Positions 5,068 to 5,332 of a stretch of 5,332 bases of DNA are shown here, one piece after another (within the stretch, counting starts at the first letter, position 1; the number at the start of each line of letters is the position of its first letter). The position numbers and the translations under genes were made by a program. Below the pieces are notes generated by a model that worked only from the letters and a program-made list of their open reading frames with translations, made no database searches and was not told the origin of the DNA. This DNA comes from an uncultured Lachnospiraceae bacterium (GTDB taxonomy: Bacteria; Bacillota; Clostridia; Lachnospirales; Lachnospiraceae). The DNA lies in NCBI GenBank assembly GCA_902782655.1, contig CACZNY010000384.1:1-5332 (forward strand), given 5' to 3'.

Positions 5068-5332
5068 TCTTCACTGTCCCCATCCTGGTCAGCAGCTTCC
5101 ATCTCTTCTACATTATGTAAACCGTCTTCTGCCATATCAACATAGAGCCTGCCTTCCAGATGGTCCAGCTCATGACAGATGGCTCTGGCCATAAGTTCCG
5201 TTCCCTCCAGTTCCTGCTGCTTCATATCCTCGTCGTAGTAGACCACCTTTGCATAATTCGGTCTGGTGACGATCCCGTATTTTCCGGGAACGGAAAGACA
5301 GCCCTCATTTCCCCGCTGCTCTCCGCTGGTCT
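5064..5332 (-). CDS. def: Peptide deformylase, C-terminal 88 residues (truncated by window edge)
   Basis: The frame is open to the right edge of the window, so this is the 3' part of a gene whose start lies outside; the GTG at 5246-5244 is an internal valine codon, not the start. Def removes the formyl group from the N-terminal methionine of nascent proteins, using a bound metal (often iron). Two of its three motifs are visible: EGCLS at 5306-5292, whose cysteine is a metal ligand, and HELDH at 5174-5160, giving two histidine ligands and the catalytic glutamate. The first motif (GxGLAAxQ) would lie upstream. EGCLSVPG fits type I (bacterial) deformylase. After RLYVDM there is a short acidic tail of about 22 residues. 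The stop overlaps fmt by 4 nt; def-fmt is the classic pair. Confidence 0.96.
   Translation of the reverse strand, partial: TSGEQRGNEGCLSVPGKYGIVTRPNYAKVVYYDEDMKQQELEGTELMARAICHELDHLEGRLYVDMAEDGLHNVEEMEAADQDGDSEE

Noticed and set aside
4747..5194. Overlapping plus-strand open frames opposite fmt and def
   Set aside because: Two different frames are open over the same stretch, both antisense to well-supported enzymes; no recognisable protein features.
5064..5246. A complete 60-residue protein starting at GTG 5246
   Set aside because: The same frame continues upstream to the window edge and encodes the EGCLS motif of peptide deformylase, so this is only the end of def.
1..5332. CRISPR array, insertion sequence, tRNA or rRNA gene
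   Set aside because: No regularly spaced long repeats, no transposase or terminal inverted repeats, and no tRNA-like cloverleaf arms were noticed by eye; the window is filled by seven housekeeping genes.

Overview
The window is a single-direction housekeeping gene cluster; every real gene is on the minus strand. Read 5'->3' on that strand (right to left) the order is: 3' part of def (peptide deformylase), fmt (methionyl-tRNA formyltransferase), a YugP-type membrane zinc metallopeptidase, rsmB (16S rRNA m5C methyltransferase), rlmN (23S rRNA/tRNA m2A methyltransferase), prpC/stp (PP2C phosphatase) and the first 36 codons of a PrkC-type Ser/Thr kinase. This order, with the small membrane zinc peptidase between fmt and rsmB, is familiar from Clostridia. 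Moderate GC content and protein flavour suggest a Lachnospiraceae-like member; the family assignment is an inference from gene order and sequence style, not from a marker gene.

Gene packing is tight except at one place. def/fmt overlap by 4 nt (ATGA), the peptidase and rsmB overlap by 8 nt, rlmN/prpC overlap by 8 nt, and prpC and prkC are 3 nt apart. fmt and the peptidase are separated by 37 nt that hold a small hairpin. The only real intergenic gap is 1886-2029 (144 nt), between rsmB and rlmN. It is strikingly AT-rich apart from a short GC island, has no convincing terminator, and carries three exact copies of an 11-mer, two inverted repeats and a plausible promoter. It splits the cluster into an upstream block (def-fmt-peptidase-rsmB) and a downstream block (rlmN-prpC-prkC).

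Functionally, Fmt formylates initiator Met-tRNA and Def removes the formyl group from nascent proteins. RsmB and RlmN modify the ribosome (RlmN also tRNA), and PrpC and PrkC form an opposing phosphatase/kinase pair that in Firmicutes acts on cell-wall and translation-related targets. The peptidase has no established substrate, but its place in the cluster is conserved.

I found no mobile element, CRISPR array, RNA gene or evidently new system. The most interesting unexplained signal is the repeat-rich rsmB-rlmN intergenic region, whose 11-mer also recurs, with one base changed, inside rsmB and def.
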